Virus record (IMG/VR): IMGVR_UViG_3300024240_000012
Location: 1-23,764 of that record
Strand: one strand, 5' to 3'
DNA length: 23,764 nucleotides
Source of the DNA: a virus
The notes under the pieces are model-generated. The model worked only from the letters and a program-made list of their open reading frames with translations. It did no database searches and was not told the DNA's origin. The position numbers were made by a program, and so were the translations under genes. This document shows, piece after piece, positions 8,753 to 16,816 of the stretch (its first letter is position 1; every line of letters starts with the position of its first letter).

Positions 8753-8770
8753 GGGGGGCCGAAGCCCCCC
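8753..8770 (-). terminator. Perfect 7-bp hairpin with UUCG loop
   Basis: On the minus strand GGGGGGC-TTCG-GCCCCCC forms a perfect stem closed by C(UUCG)G, one of the most stable RNA tetraloops. It lies 19 bases after the stop of the 195-aa gene and before the glycosyltransferase start. There is no following U-tract, so it may act as a pause, a partial terminator or an mRNA 3' stabiliser. Confidence 0.65.
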
Positions 8771-8789
8771 GTGGTGGTGCGTGAAACGG

Positions 8790-9377
8790 CTAGTCGTGCC
8801 TGGTGCAAGCGACAGCGCCGCCGACAGCGGCAGCGGTTCCGCTGATGGCGCTCACGTTCAGCCGGTAGATCGGGAAGTCATCTTCGAGGACCATGACCGC
8901 CGTGGGGGCCGATGGCGTGATCGCGGCGGTGGCGGCGGTGGCGGAAGTCGTGTTGAGCGTGGTGAAGTTCACGCCGTCCAGGGAGCCCTGAACGCTGACC
9001 GTAGCCGTGGCGTTGGTGGAACCGTAGACCTGAACGGTCTTGTTGGGGTGACGCAGACCGACCATCTGGCTGTTGCCGGTGATGATGGTCGTGGTGCGAC
9101 CGACCGTGGTCATCGCCTGGGCGGTGACAACCTGGAAGGGGATGCCCGACTGGCTGTAAAGCTGGTAGGTGCCGGCCACACCCGTCGAACCGCTGATCTG
9201 ACTCTGGATGATCGTGTCGGCGGGGAGGTGAACCGCCGCGTTGCCGGCAGTGACCACCAGGGCCTCGCCAACGGCGAGAGTCGTGGCGTTGGGGGAGGTG
9301 ACGGTGAGGACGCCGTTCACGTCGATGGCACCAGTGAAGGAACCACCCGTGAAGGTGAAGACCTTGGGATTGACCAT
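8790..9377 (-). CDS. Beta-rich virion protein, possible decoration or fibre protein, 195 aa
   Basis: Start set by AAGGAGCAAGAA before ATG. The protein is almost entirely short beta-type stretches rich in Thr/Ala/Val/Gly, with VFTFTGGSFTGAIDVNGVLT at the N-terminus, a GNAAVHLPADTIIQSQISGS middle and a C-terminal module with VSVQGSLDGVNFTTLNT and FPIYRLNVSAISGT. That module resembles the small beta-sandwich found on many phage surface proteins. It stands apart from its neighbours, with its own leader and a very stable hairpin behind it, and its codons strongly prefer G/C ends like the capsid gene. These traits suggest an abundant structural protein. I cannot name the family. Confidence 0.7.
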   Translation of the reverse strand: MVNPKVFTFTGGSFTGAIDVNGVLTVTSPNATTLAVGEALVVTAGNAAVHLPADTIIQSQISGSTGVAGTYQLYSQSGIPFQVVTAQAMTTVGRTTTIITGNSQMVGLRHPNKTVQVYGSTNATATVSVQGSLDGVNFTTLNTTSATAATAAITPSAPTAVMVLEDDFPIYRLNVSAISGTAAAVGGAVACTRHD

Positions 9378-9479
9378 TTCTTGCTCCTTGGTTTTATGGC
9401 GGTATCGCCATGGGGTTGGACTTCATTTACTGCAACTCATTGGGGTCAAGGGAGTCCCCAAGTGAAGTATAGGGCAAAC
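9378..9479 (-). promoter_or_regulatory. Intergenic leader with hairpin and possible promoter
   Basis: This is the longest gap in the window (102 bases) and lies between the lysis cassette and the 195-aa virion protein. It holds a TATACT -10-like hexamer on the minus strand (9466-9471) with no convincing -35. A perfect hairpin ATGGCG-ATAC-CGCCAT occupies 9396-9411, and a strong AAGGAGCAAGAA ribosome-binding site precedes the next start. A second, bulged stem (TTGGGG/CCCCAA) lies at about 9440-9462. A separate transcription start for the 195-aa gene is plausible but weakly supported. Confidence 0.35.
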
Positions 9480-9743
9480 TCAACTATCCGCAGGGGGAAC
9501 CGTCTTTGGCGACAGTATCTCGGTGATTTTCGCCGCGCTGTAGTTACCCACGGCAACGACCAACCACATGGAGATATGGGCAACCGGCTTGTCCCTGAAC
9601 TCCTGGACAGCCGCTACCCCCAGGGCAACCATGGAGCAGGTTCTCCCCCAGGAAGGGACGCCATTGCCCGACAACAGGTGGGAGAAGAACCCCGTAGAAG
9701 TCGTAGGAGTAGGGGTTGTCGATGGGATCATACATTCGCTCAC
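9480..9743 (-). CDS. Small two-helix membrane protein, holin candidate, 87 aa
   Basis: The chosen start is the GTG overlapping the upstream stop (GTGA), with GGAGG four bases before it; an ATG four codons on is the alternative. A Thr/Pro-rich N-terminus is followed by two moderately hydrophobic segments (~36-48, CSMVALGVAAVQ; ~57-72, ISMWLVVAVGNYSAA) separated by a charged turn, then a polar C-terminus. Size and topology fit a class II holin, and the gene adjoins the Tlde1-like enzyme. No family signature is recognised, so holin is a contextual call. Confidence 0.65.
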   Translation of the reverse strand: MSECMIPSTTPTPTTSTGFFSHLLSGNGVPSWGRTCSMVALGVAAVQEFRDKPVAHISMWLVVAVGNYSAAKITEILSPKTVPPADS

Positions 9744-10156
9744 ACAACCTCCAGGCGATTGGTCCCGCTGTTGGCAATGTCCTCTCGGGTAGGACGGTCT
9801 GCACAGATGCACCCTTCACTCGACTGCAACCGTTTGGCAGGATCTTGGCTAGCACCATGGCAGAAGAAGGCATCCCTCCCCCGCATGTCGTTCTCAGGGT
9901 CGGGGGTCAAGGCCATGACGAACTTGCCCAACTTGGGATGATCGAACGGCTTGCCGATGGTATACCATCCCTTCGGGAGAGGGCCGATGTATTGAACGAA
10001 CTCCGCGCCAGGGTTGTTGAAGCCTTTGATCCCCGTCTTGTTGGTATCGGGCCTGTAGTCGTTCCCAGCGAACCCGATTCCTTTCAACTGCATCGAACCG
10101 TCATCCTCAACGAAGATGATCCGGCCATCAGGTTGCCCATACCGCCAATGCGACAT
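9740..10156 (-). CDS. Tlde1/DUF2778-like cysteine peptidoglycan enzyme, candidate endolysin, 138 aa
   Basis: Start preceded by GAGGTAAGT. The motif series IGPLPKGWYTIGKP (57-70), ALTPDPENDMRGR (82-94), FFCHGAS with His100, and SSEGCIC with Cys116 matches the Tlde1 (DUF2778) domain. That domain is an L,D-transpeptidase-like fold with a His/Cys active pair that acts on peptide stems of peptidoglycan and is best known from type VI secretion effectors. The protein has no signal peptide or binding domain and is the size of the catalytic domain alone. Between two membrane proteins and with no lysozyme or amidase elsewhere in the window, it is the best candidate for cell-wall lysis in this phage. 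Alternatively it could be a virion-borne wall enzyme. The stop overlaps the next GTG (GTGA). Confidence 0.8.
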   Translation of the reverse strand: MSHWRYGQPDGRIIFVEDDGSMQLKGIGFAGNDYRPDTNKTGIKGFNNPGAEFVQYIGPLPKGWYTIGKPFDHPKLGKFVMALTPDPENDMRGRDAFFCHGASQDPAKRLQSSEGCICADRPTREDIANSGTNRLEVV

Positions 10157-10158
10157 AC

Positions 10159-10452
10159 TTACCTCCGCGATGCCTTATACGGCGGAATCCCGTGGTCAAC
10201 GATATATTTGTATTGTTCTTCCAGGTTTTCGATCTTTTTGTCGTTTCTTACACGGTATTCCTTATCATACTGCTGATTGGTTTCGATTACCGCCATATGC
10301 ATGGAAAGGGTTCTGACCTCGGTCGTAAGATCCTTGAGCGCGTTCAGAACCCCATTGGACAGAAACGTGATGACAATCCCAAGCAACCCACACAAACCAG
10401 GCACCAAGTAGTCCCCAAGTGTTTTCTTCCTTCGCTCGTTGCTGCCCGTCAT
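10159..10452 (-). CDS. Membrane protein with coiled coil, probable lysis accessory or holin, 97 aa
   Basis: The start follows AAGGAGCAGCAC. A basic N-terminus (NERRKK) precedes one hydrophobic helix (~13-36, YLVPGLCGLLGIVITFLSNGV). A long charged heptad-like helix (~40-85, KDLTTEVRTLSMHMAVIETN onward) and a basic tail follow. A single transmembrane helix plus coiled coil recalls XhlA-type or spanin-like lysis accessory proteins, in reverse order for XhlA. It sits directly upstream of the Tlde1-like enzyme and a small two-helix membrane protein, which supports a lysis role. This is inference from topology and context. Confidence 0.7.
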   Translation of the reverse strand: MTGSNERRKKTLGDYLVPGLCGLLGIVITFLSNGVLNALKDLTTEVRTLSMHMAVIETNQQYDKEYRVRNDKKIENLEEQYKYIVDHGIPPYKASRR

Positions 10453-10488
10453 GTGCTGCTCCTTTGGTTGTGGTTACTGGATCTCTCG

Positions 10489-10878
10489 TCAGGTCTGTGC
10501 CCATGAAGTGATTGCGCCGTTGGTGATGACCACCGTATTCAAAGACGTAACCGCGCCACCGGATGCAGTAGCTGCGTAGAAGGTTATGGTCCCGCTCGCC
10601 CCCGTGAGGCCGGGGCCAGTCGCCCCTGTCGGGCCAGTAACTCCAATCGGACCCGTTGCTCCGGTGGGTCCGATAGCGCCAGTGGCACCTGCGGCACCCG
10701 TGGCACCAATGTCCCCGACCCTGCCCACATTGATGGCACTAGATCCGCCAACCCCGGCTACCGAAGCCAGGTGCTGCTGGACCATCTGCGGAACGCGCTT
10801 GGTGATCGCTTGGGCCATCTGCTGGAATGCGGCCCTTAGCGTCTCAACCTTGTTATCCGCAGGGGAAGGGTATTCCAT
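10489..10878 (-). CDS. Collagen-like Gly-X-Y virion protein, 129 aa
   Basis: Start overlaps the nozzle stop (TAATG). An N-terminal helix (~8-40, [20 protein letters not shown]) leads to twelve perfect Gly-X-Y triplets at residues 55-90, mainly GAT, GPT and GPI, then a phase shift at GPGLTG and a small beta-rich C-terminus ([17 protein letters not shown] onward). Helix, triple helix and C-terminal beta trimeriser is the usual layout of phage collagen-like fibre proteins, which form short stalks on the particle. A second protein of this type is encoded at 7038-7415. Confidence 0.85.
   Translation of the reverse strand: MEYPSPADNKVETLRAAFQQMAQAITKRVPQMVQQHLASVAGVGGSSAINVGRVGDIGATGAAGATGAIGPTGATGPIGVTGPTGATGPGLTGASGTITFYAATASGGAVTSLNTVVITNGAITSWAQT
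10609..10716 (-). repeat. Collagen-like triplet repeat (12 Gly-X-Y)
   Basis: Twelve consecutive nine-base units encode Gly-X-Y within the 129-aa protein. The units are imperfect at DNA level (mostly GGN-CCN/GCN-ACN), so the repeat is a coding repeat, not a CRISPR or satellite array. Confidence 0.85.
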
Positions 10879-13418
10879 TATGCGCTCCCAACCGAAAGTA
10901 GCATATGCACACGCTCGGTTTCATCCACAAAGGCATCAACCGCCTTGATGCCAATTATGGTTATGGGCGCACCCTCCGCAGAGAAGTCAATGCAGAGCAT
11001 CGTCTGCGCCTCGTACTGCGGGTAGTCCCCGCCCCAGTAGAGGAAATACTTCCCATACTTGATGAACGACCGGATGCCGATCTGGTTGGCGTGCTGCACC
11101 ATGTAGGGCATCAGGTTGCGCGGCGTGATCGCCGGCGTATCAGGTCCAAGCAGACGCTCATAGGCTGCATTCTGCGTGAATGGGACCAAGTAGCACCCAG
11201 GTTCAGAGTTGTCCAGATACCGACTCGTCCCCAGCCAGAAGTCCCCAGGGATCTTGATGTCAGTCAGGCACACCGATTCCTGCCCGTCGAACGCCATGAT
11301 CCCCTGGTCGCTCAGGTAGATGATCCGGTTGTTGAGGAACTGGACCGAACCGCCAGCCCTGCACGGAGCAGCTTTGGTTATGTGCCGCTGGAGCAGGGTC
11401 GGCTGCGTCCCCTCGATGCGGTAGACGCCGTTGTCGGTGAACACGCACAGCGCCTGGTTGAACGATGCCAGGGCCAGAATCCGGTATTCAAAGTCCCGGT
11501 AGAACTCCGGGGGCCAAGCATCCAGAAAGTTGGGGATGGTCCACCGCAGACGGTTGCTAGATGGGTCAAAGGCGAAACCCATTCCGTAGTGCTGCGTGAG
11601 CCCCGCGAGTCCGAAGGGGGCCGGCTGCACCAGCACATCCACATCGTTCTCGGTGTAGAAGGTGGGCAGAACCACGCCAAGGCCGGAATCAGGGATAGCG
11701 TCCAGGAAGGACAGGACATCCATCTTGAGTTCCTTGACCAGTTGGAAGTTCGTGGTCCCGCCAGCACGGTAGATCCTCCGATGCGTCAGGTAGTCGTTGT
11801 TGGGGACGAACGAGAACCCCGAGGAGTAGACGGTCCCCGAAGTGGTGCCGGCCCCGACGATGGCAGCGTTGACGATGAACACGCCAACAGGCGCACCGAT
11901 GACTGCATGGGCTTCCTTGACCGCAGTCGTAGTGGTCATGTCGAAGTATAGGACATCCCCCAGAATGGGGGAAACGCCAACGTAGGCAGAGGACAGGGCC
12001 ACAGCAGTCCTGCTCCGGGTGATGGTGCAGGTTGTGAACACCGTGTCCGAGGGGAGTGCCTTCCCTTCCACGAACAGTTTCTTGGCATTGTTGGGGTCGG
12101 GGATCACCGGGATCTGACCGCTCCAGTTCTTGTCCGCGAACCCGGCGAACGTGACCTTCTCGCTCCCGAAGGTGTGCGCTGTGACCGTGTTGATCTCGAC
12201 CACGCCTGACTCTGCGTTGTATTGCATGGAGTCGATGTCAACCGAAGTGACCTGATAGGCAAGGGTGCCGGAACCGGCCCCAGGAGGAGTGAACGATTCC
12301 CCCACCACCAGGTAGCAGGAACCTTCCATGTCGGCCTCAACCTCGATCTCCACGGGGATGCCACTAAACGGGTCAGGAGAGAACCCCGTGATGAGAATCC
12401 GGTCCCCATCGCAGAAGTATGACTCTGTGGCGAAGGCGCAGAGAACCCGACCAGACTGGGTTTCCTCTGTGATCGAAAGCACCGACAGGGCCAGACCAAC
12501 ACCCGCACCTGGGAGGTACTGGCCATCGACCAATCGGAAATTGTGGGTCCACTCGATGGTGTTGGGGGAGTCCAGGATGCCCTCACCCCACGGGCTGATG
12601 TCGATCTGCCGAGACGTTGCCGCCAGGATGGGAGGGGTCGGAGCGGAAGGGCCGCTCTCGTCCTGCACACCGTTCACGTTGCGGACGTAGGTCGTGCAGT
12701 ATTGGTAGGACAAAGCCTGATCGTAGGTCGATGCCAGCGCACCAGAAGCCGTCTGGACCGTGGTGTAGATGAACGAGGTAGACTTCGCCCCGATGGTCGC
12801 CAGATACTTCTCATCCCCACCCACGTTCCCGATGAACACCAGGATCTGCGTGGCAGGGTTGTCCATCGTCGGGTTGGACCACGACAACGTGATCTTGGAA
12901 CCGTCTGCGGAGATGGTTGGCTTGATGATGCCGCTGGGGGGAAGCACCCCGAAGGCGGTCTGGTAGGCAAGTCGGAACGTGACTGGCGTATCCTTCGCCA
13001 GCGTCCCGCCAGAGGCGACTGTGACCACGATGTTGTTGGGGGCAACGTAGGTTCCGATGGACGCGGACGGGGGAACATCAGGAGTCGTGGTTCCGAGGGG
13101 AACGACCGTCCCCTCGACCATCTTCTCCGGGTTGCCGCCGTATTCCGTCCAGTAGATGCGCTCCCGGCTGTCAACATACTCAGCCGCGTAGTCCCGGCGC
13201 TTGTCGCTGAACAGAATCCTGGAGCGGTAAGCGTAGACCTGGGTCGATCCAGCCGGGACAACCACATTCGCATTGACCCTGGGCAGGTTGAACGGCTTCG
13301 CCTTCCCGCCACGAACGTCCAGGTTCTCCATGTAGGCAACATGCCGGCCATCGCCCATGCCGATGTCGGTCACAGCGTCGATGCCGCCCGTGATGCTTAC
13401 CCTGAACGTCTTTGGCAT
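10878..13418 (-). CDS. Large tail protein, probable nozzle/hub with propeller-like repeats, 846 aa
   Basis: The chosen start [14 protein letters not shown] has TGAGGTAGAA in front; an upstream in-frame ATG eight codons earlier lies inside the previous gene without a ribosome-binding site. The protein is beta-rich throughout. An early segment ([20 protein letters not shown]) and a late one ([18 protein letters not shown], then [20 protein letters not shown]) resemble the propeller blades of nozzle or tail-tubular-B proteins of short-tailed phages. Between them lie Ig-like segments ([29 protein letters not shown]-like). In that family the protein forms the distal tail tube and seals DNA in the capsid. 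Location among neck and spike genes agrees. The end overlaps the next start as TAATG. Confidence 0.7.
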   Translation of the reverse strand: MPKTFRVSITGGIDAVTDIGMGDGRHVAYMENLDVRGGKAKPFNLPRVNANVVVPAGSTQVYAYRSRILFSDKRRDYAAEYVDSRERIYWTEYGGNPEKMVEGTVVPLGTTTPDVPPSASIGTYVAPNNIVVTVASGGTLAKDTPVTFRLAYQTAFGVLPPSGIIKPTISADGSKITLSWSNPTMDNPATQILVFIGNVGGDEKYLATIGAKSTSFIYTTVQTASGALASTYDQALSYQYCTTYVRNVNGVQDESGPSAPTPPILAATSRQIDISPWGEGILDSPNTIEWTHNFRLVDGQYLPGAGVGLALSVLSITEETQSGRVLCAFATESYFCDGDRILITGFSPDPFSGIPVEIEVEADMEGSCYLVVGESFTPPGAGSGTLAYQVTSVDIDSMQYNAESGVVEINTVTAHTFGSEKVTFAGFADKNWSGQIPVIPDPNNAKKLFVEGKALPSDTVFTTCTITRSRTAVALSSAYVGVSPILGDVLYFDMTTTTAVKEAHAVIGAPVGVFIVNAAIVGAGTTSGTVYSSGFSFVPNNDYLTHRRIYRAGGTTNFQLVKELKMDVLSFLDAIPDSGLGVVLPTFYTENDVDVLVQPAPFGLAGLTQHYGMGFAFDPSSNRLRWTIPNFLDAWPPEFYRDFEYRILALASFNQALCVFTDNGVYRIEGTQPTLLQRHITKAAPCRAGGSVQFLNNRIIYLSDQGIMAFDGQESVCLTDIKIPGDFWLGTSRYLDNSEPGCYLVPFTQNAAYERLLGPDTPAITPRNLMPYMVQHANQIGIRSFIKYGKYFLYWGGDYPQYEAQTMLCIDFSAEGAPITIIGIKAVDAFVDETERVHMLLSVGSA

Positions 13419-13420
13419 TT

Positions 13421-14137
13421 CTACCTCACCGCGAAGGCCCACGTATGAATGAGAACCTGATGGGCAGAACCACCAAGACCAGCCTGGTTCCAGCCGAGAA
13501 CCCTGGACCCGGACAGAGGAGTGTAGGAACCGGAGTGGGCCGCAGTAGGGTCAACCTCGGTGAAGTCAGCCCAGCCCGTGCCACCGAATCTCTGTCCTTC
13601 AACCGCCCAGCCGTAGAACAGCAACTGGGATGGCCTGGCGGTGAGTCCGTCCGAAAGGAACGTGGGAAGGTCAATCGCCAGCCCCGTGAACCCAGCACCA
13701 ACGGAGAGCGAGGCTTCCGTGACGGAGTTGAGTTTGCTGTAGGCAGCGATGTTGGAGGCCGTCCCGCTCTGCTGGAACTGGGAAAGGAACTGCTCACGGA
13801 CCTGATACGTGATCCGGTCAGTCAGACGCTTCTCCAGGTCGGCCAGGTTCCTCTGGAGCGCCACATTGAACCCACCCTGCCGCACCGTCCCCAGGAAGTC
13901 AGGGTCTTGGAGCGGAGGGAGGTTGGGGGTATCGAGCAGAGGGCCGGTCATGACCGCGCCGGCCACTTCCGCCGCGCCACCCATTCGGTTGTTCACGTTC
14001 CCGAAGTAGATCCAGGAAGTGTTGGAGACATCGCGGACGTAGATTTCTCCCGAAGTGGGGAGTCTCCATTCCTGTGTGGCGAGAACGCCCGTGGTTGGCT
14101 CCACGTCCTGCACCCAAGTCCATCCATACAGTGCCAT
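13421..14137 (-). CDS. Virion-associated protein after the tailspike, 238 aa
   Basis: Its Shine-Dalgarno (AGGAGGTTGGC before ATG) overlaps the tailspike stop. The N-terminus is beta-like (WRLPTSGEIYVRDVSNTSWIYF). A middle helix (NVALQRNLADLEKRLTDRIT, then QVREQFLSQFQQ, ~100-130) may form a trimer stalk, and the C-terminal ~90 residues are beta-rich with many Gly/Trp/Phe. The layout of an N-terminal anchor, a coiled coil and a beta tip suggests a short fibre or a tailspike adaptor. I recognise no named family. It ends in the TAG that forms part of the next gene's ribosome-binding site. Confidence 0.7.
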   Translation of the reverse strand: MALYGWTWVQDVEPTTGVLATQEWRLPTSGEIYVRDVSNTSWIYFGNVNNRMGGAAEVAGAVMTGPLLDTPNLPPLQDPDFLGTVRQGGFNVALQRNLADLEKRLTDRITYQVREQFLSQFQQSGTASNIAAYSKLNSVTEASLSVGAGFTGLAIDLPTFLSDGLTARPSQLLFYGWAVEGQRFGGTGWADFTEVDPTAAHSGSYTPLSGSRVLGWNQAGLGGSAHQVLIHTWAFAVR

Positions 14138-14146
14138 GCCAACCTC

Positions 14147-16048
14147 CTAGGGGACATCAGGGGAGAAGAAGGTGATCCCGTCTAGACTCAGGTTCGTGAT
14201 GCTTGCCGTGGCATCGGCAACAGCTACCACACCGTCATACCCGGAAGCGGAGTCCAGAATGCGAACCCCAATGGGGAGTGTGGCTGCACCAGTCGCAGCC
14301 GTGACGTAGGCAGCGATGAATCGCAGCGTGCCGCCCATGTAGGTATCGTCGGAACCGCCCGTGAGCGGACGCGCCCCCACGGGGAGGATGGTGATGTTGT
14401 CCCCCTGGGAAGCCGAACCACCAGTCCTGGCAACGCACCCCTGGAGGTGGACGATGCCGGAACGGTCCTTGAGGTAGGTCAACTTGGTCGTGCCATCGGA
14501 ATACCGGAACCAATTGGCACTGGCATAGGTGAGGGCCTTCATGACGCCCTTCGTCCCCTGCCCGTTGTCCACAACGTCCGTGAACAGCGTGTTGTAGTGG
14601 TCGTATTCGTTCCCGAAGATTTCGCAGTTCTTGGAGTTGGAGTCGATGTTGATGCCTGTGCAAGCCGCGCTGATGTAGATCCGGTTGTCCTCAACCTTGA
14701 TCGACTTGCCGTTGGTGATGGTCAGTGCCACCGAACCGGAACCCGATACGGCAGAGGCATACAGGTAGTTGTCCCTGATGCTCGTCCCCGTGCAGTTGTT
14801 GAGCAGGATGGCCCCGCACTGGCTGGTTGGGTCCATCGGTTCGATCTTGTTGCCCTCGACCACCGACTTGCCCTGGATGTCGTAGTCCAGGTTCTCCAGA
14901 ATCACCAGATGCCCACCCGTCAGGTCCACCAACTGTTCCATGTTGTTGTTCTTGATATGGACGTTCCGGCCCTTGGTGATCTTGATCGCACCACCCTGAC
15001 TGGTGATGTTGTTGTTCTTGATGAGGAACATGCTCGACGCACCGGACGGAGCGGTGTAAGGCAGCATGGTCCCCTCGATCCCGATGACACCGGGACCGCC
15101 CCCGAACTGGTTGTCCTTCACGGAAACCGAGTCCCCGAGGTTCTGGAACTTGAACCCGCTGATCTGGCTCCGCTCGATGACCGAGCAGAACAGACCGTTG
15201 TTGTTGAGCGAGGTTGGGTCATTCACCACATTGATCCCACGCCCTGTCCCACCGGATGAGGCACGCAGGAAGCACTGATCGACGGTGAGTCCACGGAGTC
15301 CGTTGTTCGTGGTCAGGTGGACACGGATCACATCCCGTCCCATCGCCCCTCCATAGGCCATCTCGTAGCACCACATCCCCTCAAACCACACGCCTTCGAC
15401 CGAGTAGATGGTTGCGTTCCCGCTCCCGTCCAGGATGGTCGGGGGTTCGATGAGGAAGATGTCGTTCGACGTTGAAACGCCCGTGTCGTAGACGAAGTAG
15501 GCACCCTTGTCGCAGAACATCTTGAAGTCTTTGGTGATCGTGACCACGGCACCGGAAACCACACTGTTGAGTCGGTAGACGCCGGCAGGGACGTAGAGGG
15601 TCTTGCCGGTCCCCTGGAGCGCAGCAACCGCAGCACGCAGCGCAGGGGCATCATCGGTGACGCCATTGCCGACCGCTCCGAAACGCATGAGACTGGTCCG
15701 TTCCTGGTTGATCGCATACTGCTTGAGCGGAACCTGCCCCGTCAGCGGACCACGGTCGTAGATGAAGTTGGAACCAGACAGCGTTCCCGCCCCAGTAGCA
15801 CCGATCTGTGAGGCCAGGATGTAGTTCGCAGCAGCCGTGCCTCCGAGTGCCAGGGAGTTGTTCACTGTCCCCCCAGGTGCAGTGCCCTCGTAGGGAAGGT
15901 CCACCCACTCCGAAAGACCGTCCCCGATCTTGTGGGTGTTCGTGTCCGACTCGTAGCCTATCTCGCCAACCGCCAGGACAGGGTTGGAAGCGTTCCACTC
16001 AGCAGCGGTAGCGTGACGAACCTGGAGTCTGACAATCTGGCTGGTCAT
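14147..16048 (-). CDS. Tailspike / receptor-binding protein, Mtd-like N-domain plus beta-helix, 633 aa
   Basis: The start ATG at 16048 follows GGAGGAGCG and overlaps the upstream stop (TAATG). Residues ~7-55 (RLQVRHATAAEWNASNPVLA, then GEIGYESDTNTHKIGDG) match the N-terminal domain of major tropism determinants and many tail fibres, which anchors them to the virion. From ~120 the sequence reads MRFGAVGNGVTDDAPALRAA and LYVPAGVYRL, the start of a pectate-lyase-3-type right-handed beta-helix. Asn-rich NosD-like turns such as IKNNNITSQGGAI and VEGNKIEPMD continue to ~500. A beta-rich C-terminal domain follows. Such trimeric spikes bind and often cleave surface polysaccharide; I cannot point to catalytic residues. 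No reverse transcriptase or variable repeat is present, so no diversity-generating system is visible. Confidence 0.87.
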   Translation of the reverse strand: MTSQIVRLQVRHATAAEWNASNPVLAVGEIGYESDTNTHKIGDGLSEWVDLPYEGTAPGGTVNNSLALGGTAAANYILASQIGATGAGTLSGSNFIYDRGPLTGQVPLKQYAINQERTSLMRFGAVGNGVTDDAPALRAAVAALQGTGKTLYVPAGVYRLNSVVSGAVVTITKDFKMFCDKGAYFVYDTGVSTSNDIFLIEPPTILDGSGNATIYSVEGVWFEGMWCYEMAYGGAMGRDVIRVHLTTNNGLRGLTVDQCFLRASSGGTGRGINVVNDPTSLNNNGLFCSVIERSQISGFKFQNLGDSVSVKDNQFGGGPGVIGIEGTMLPYTAPSGASSMFLIKNNNITSQGGAIKITKGRNVHIKNNNMEQLVDLTGGHLVILENLDYDIQGKSVVEGNKIEPMDPTSQCGAILLNNCTGTSIRDNYLYASAVSGSGSVALTITNGKSIKVEDNRIYISAACTGINIDSNSKNCEIFGNEYDHYNTLFTDVVDNGQGTKGVMKALTYASANWFRYSDGTTKLTYLKDRSGIVHLQGCVARTGGSASQGDNITILPVGARPLTGGSDDTYMGGTLRFIAAYVTAATGAATLPIGVRILDSASGYDGVVAVADATASITNLSLDGITFFSPDVP

Positions 16049-16440
16049 TACGCTCCTCCGCAATCAAGACTCGTTACATAGTTGGGTAGTGCTGGCCCAC
16101 CATCGACCATATGCGAGTATGAACTATCTGCAACGCCACCGTCGATATTCGCGTCCACCGTATCCCCGTATAGCGGTTCACCGGAGAACGGAGTCTCAAC
16201 CCTGATGCCCTTGATGACATCGCTGGGGATGACCACGACACTCACTGTCTCGCCAGTCACCTCAGTCCGCACCGTCACAGGGATGATCGCTTCGTGGTAG
16301 GTGATTCCCGTCAACGATGCGACCTGTTCCTGTGCCCACTGGATTGCCTGAGCATACTGGTCAGATTCGTAGGTGCCGGAACCCTCTGAGGTTTCCCCCA
16401 GCAGGACCATCGTGGCTTCTACGATCTCTGCGTAGTTCAT
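16048..16440 (-). CDS. Second adaptor-like N-half protein, 130 aa
   Basis: Starts MNYAEIVEATMVLL at an ATG overlapping the upstream stop (ATGA); a longer in-frame extension upstream has no good start signal. It shares the IQWAQEQVASLTGITYHEA / VVIPSDVIKGIRV pattern with the 74-aa gene at 16817-17041, so the two look like diverged paralogues separated by the C-half gene. The remaining C-terminus (SGEPLYGDTVDANIDGG onward) is Gly/Ser/Asp-rich and lacks the helical second half. Its TAA overlaps the tailspike ATG (TAATG). It may form part of the neck or the tailspike attachment site. Confidence 0.7.
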   Translation of the reverse strand: MNYAEIVEATMVLLGETSEGSGTYESDQYAQAIQWAQEQVASLTGITYHEAIIPVTVRTEVTGETVSVVVIPSDVIKGIRVETPFSGEPLYGDTVDANIDGGVADSSYSHMVDGGPALPNYVTSLDCGGA

Positions 16441-16814
16441 CGCTTCACATCCACGGAGGCAAGAGGGATGGGGCCAACCCCGATCCCGACAGCGAACTTG
16501 TTGAAGTATTCCGAAGCCCTCTGCATGTCCTGCCCCTGGCCGGCCTGGGTCAGCAGCCAAGCCGCAGCAGCGAACTTGAGATACTGGTGGAAGAACGAGG
16601 GGATGCGGTTGTCGGGCTGGTCCGCGTCATTTACCATGACCGTTGGACGCTGGATGTAGCCCAGCAGGACCGTGTTCGACACCGGCTGACCGTTGAGCAT
16701 GATGATGTAGCCGGAAGCCTGAATCCATACCGTAGGTTCCCCGGTTCTGGCCTTCCACGATGGGCTTTTCAGATCTTCAATCGCTATGGTGCTTTCGAGC
16801 AGAACCTTGGCCAT
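16437..16814 (-). CDS. Adaptor-like protein, C-terminal-half type, 125 aa
   Basis: Starts 2 bases after the upstream stop, with GAGGTAG providing both the Shine-Dalgarno and that stop. A beta-rich first half (TVWIQASGYIIMLNGQPVS, then VLLGYIQRPTVMV) is followed by helices (FFHQYLKFAAAAWLLTQAGQ and MQRASEYFNKFAVGIG). The 'Yi.rP' strand, then 'yhqyL..aAa..LL...gq....ra..Y...F', is how the second half of phage neck adaptors reads. Together with the preceding 74-aa protein it would make one complete adaptor; the frames differ and the ribosome-binding site is good, so these are probably genuinely separate genes. Stop and next start overlap as ATGA. Confidence 0.7.
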   Translation of the reverse strand: MAKVLLESTIAIEDLKSPSWKARTGEPTVWIQASGYIIMLNGQPVSNTVLLGYIQRPTVMVNDADQPDNRIPSFFHQYLKFAAAAWLLTQAGQGQDMQRASEYFNKFAVGIGVGPIPLASVDVKR

Positions 16815-16816
16815 GG

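Noticed and set aside
8753-8770. Classical rho-independent terminator
   Set aside because: The stem is excellent, but no U-run follows on the minus strand and the next gene starts 18 bases later. It is kept only as a hairpin with uncertain role.
10609-10716. Possible CRISPR or tandem satellite array
   Set aside because: The periodicity is nine bases and encodes Gly-X-Y triplets in frame; there are no spacers or palindromic repeats.
12543-13448. Plus-strand open frames opposite the nozzle gene, and similar ones at 8751-9941 and 10905-11951
   Set aside because: They are antisense shadows of well-supported minus-strand genes, with low-complexity translations and no start signals.
14147-16048. 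Diversity-generating retroelement suggested by the Mtd-type N-terminus
   Set aside because: No reverse transcriptase and no template/variable repeat pair are visible; the Mtd-like part is only the anchor domain shared by many fibres.
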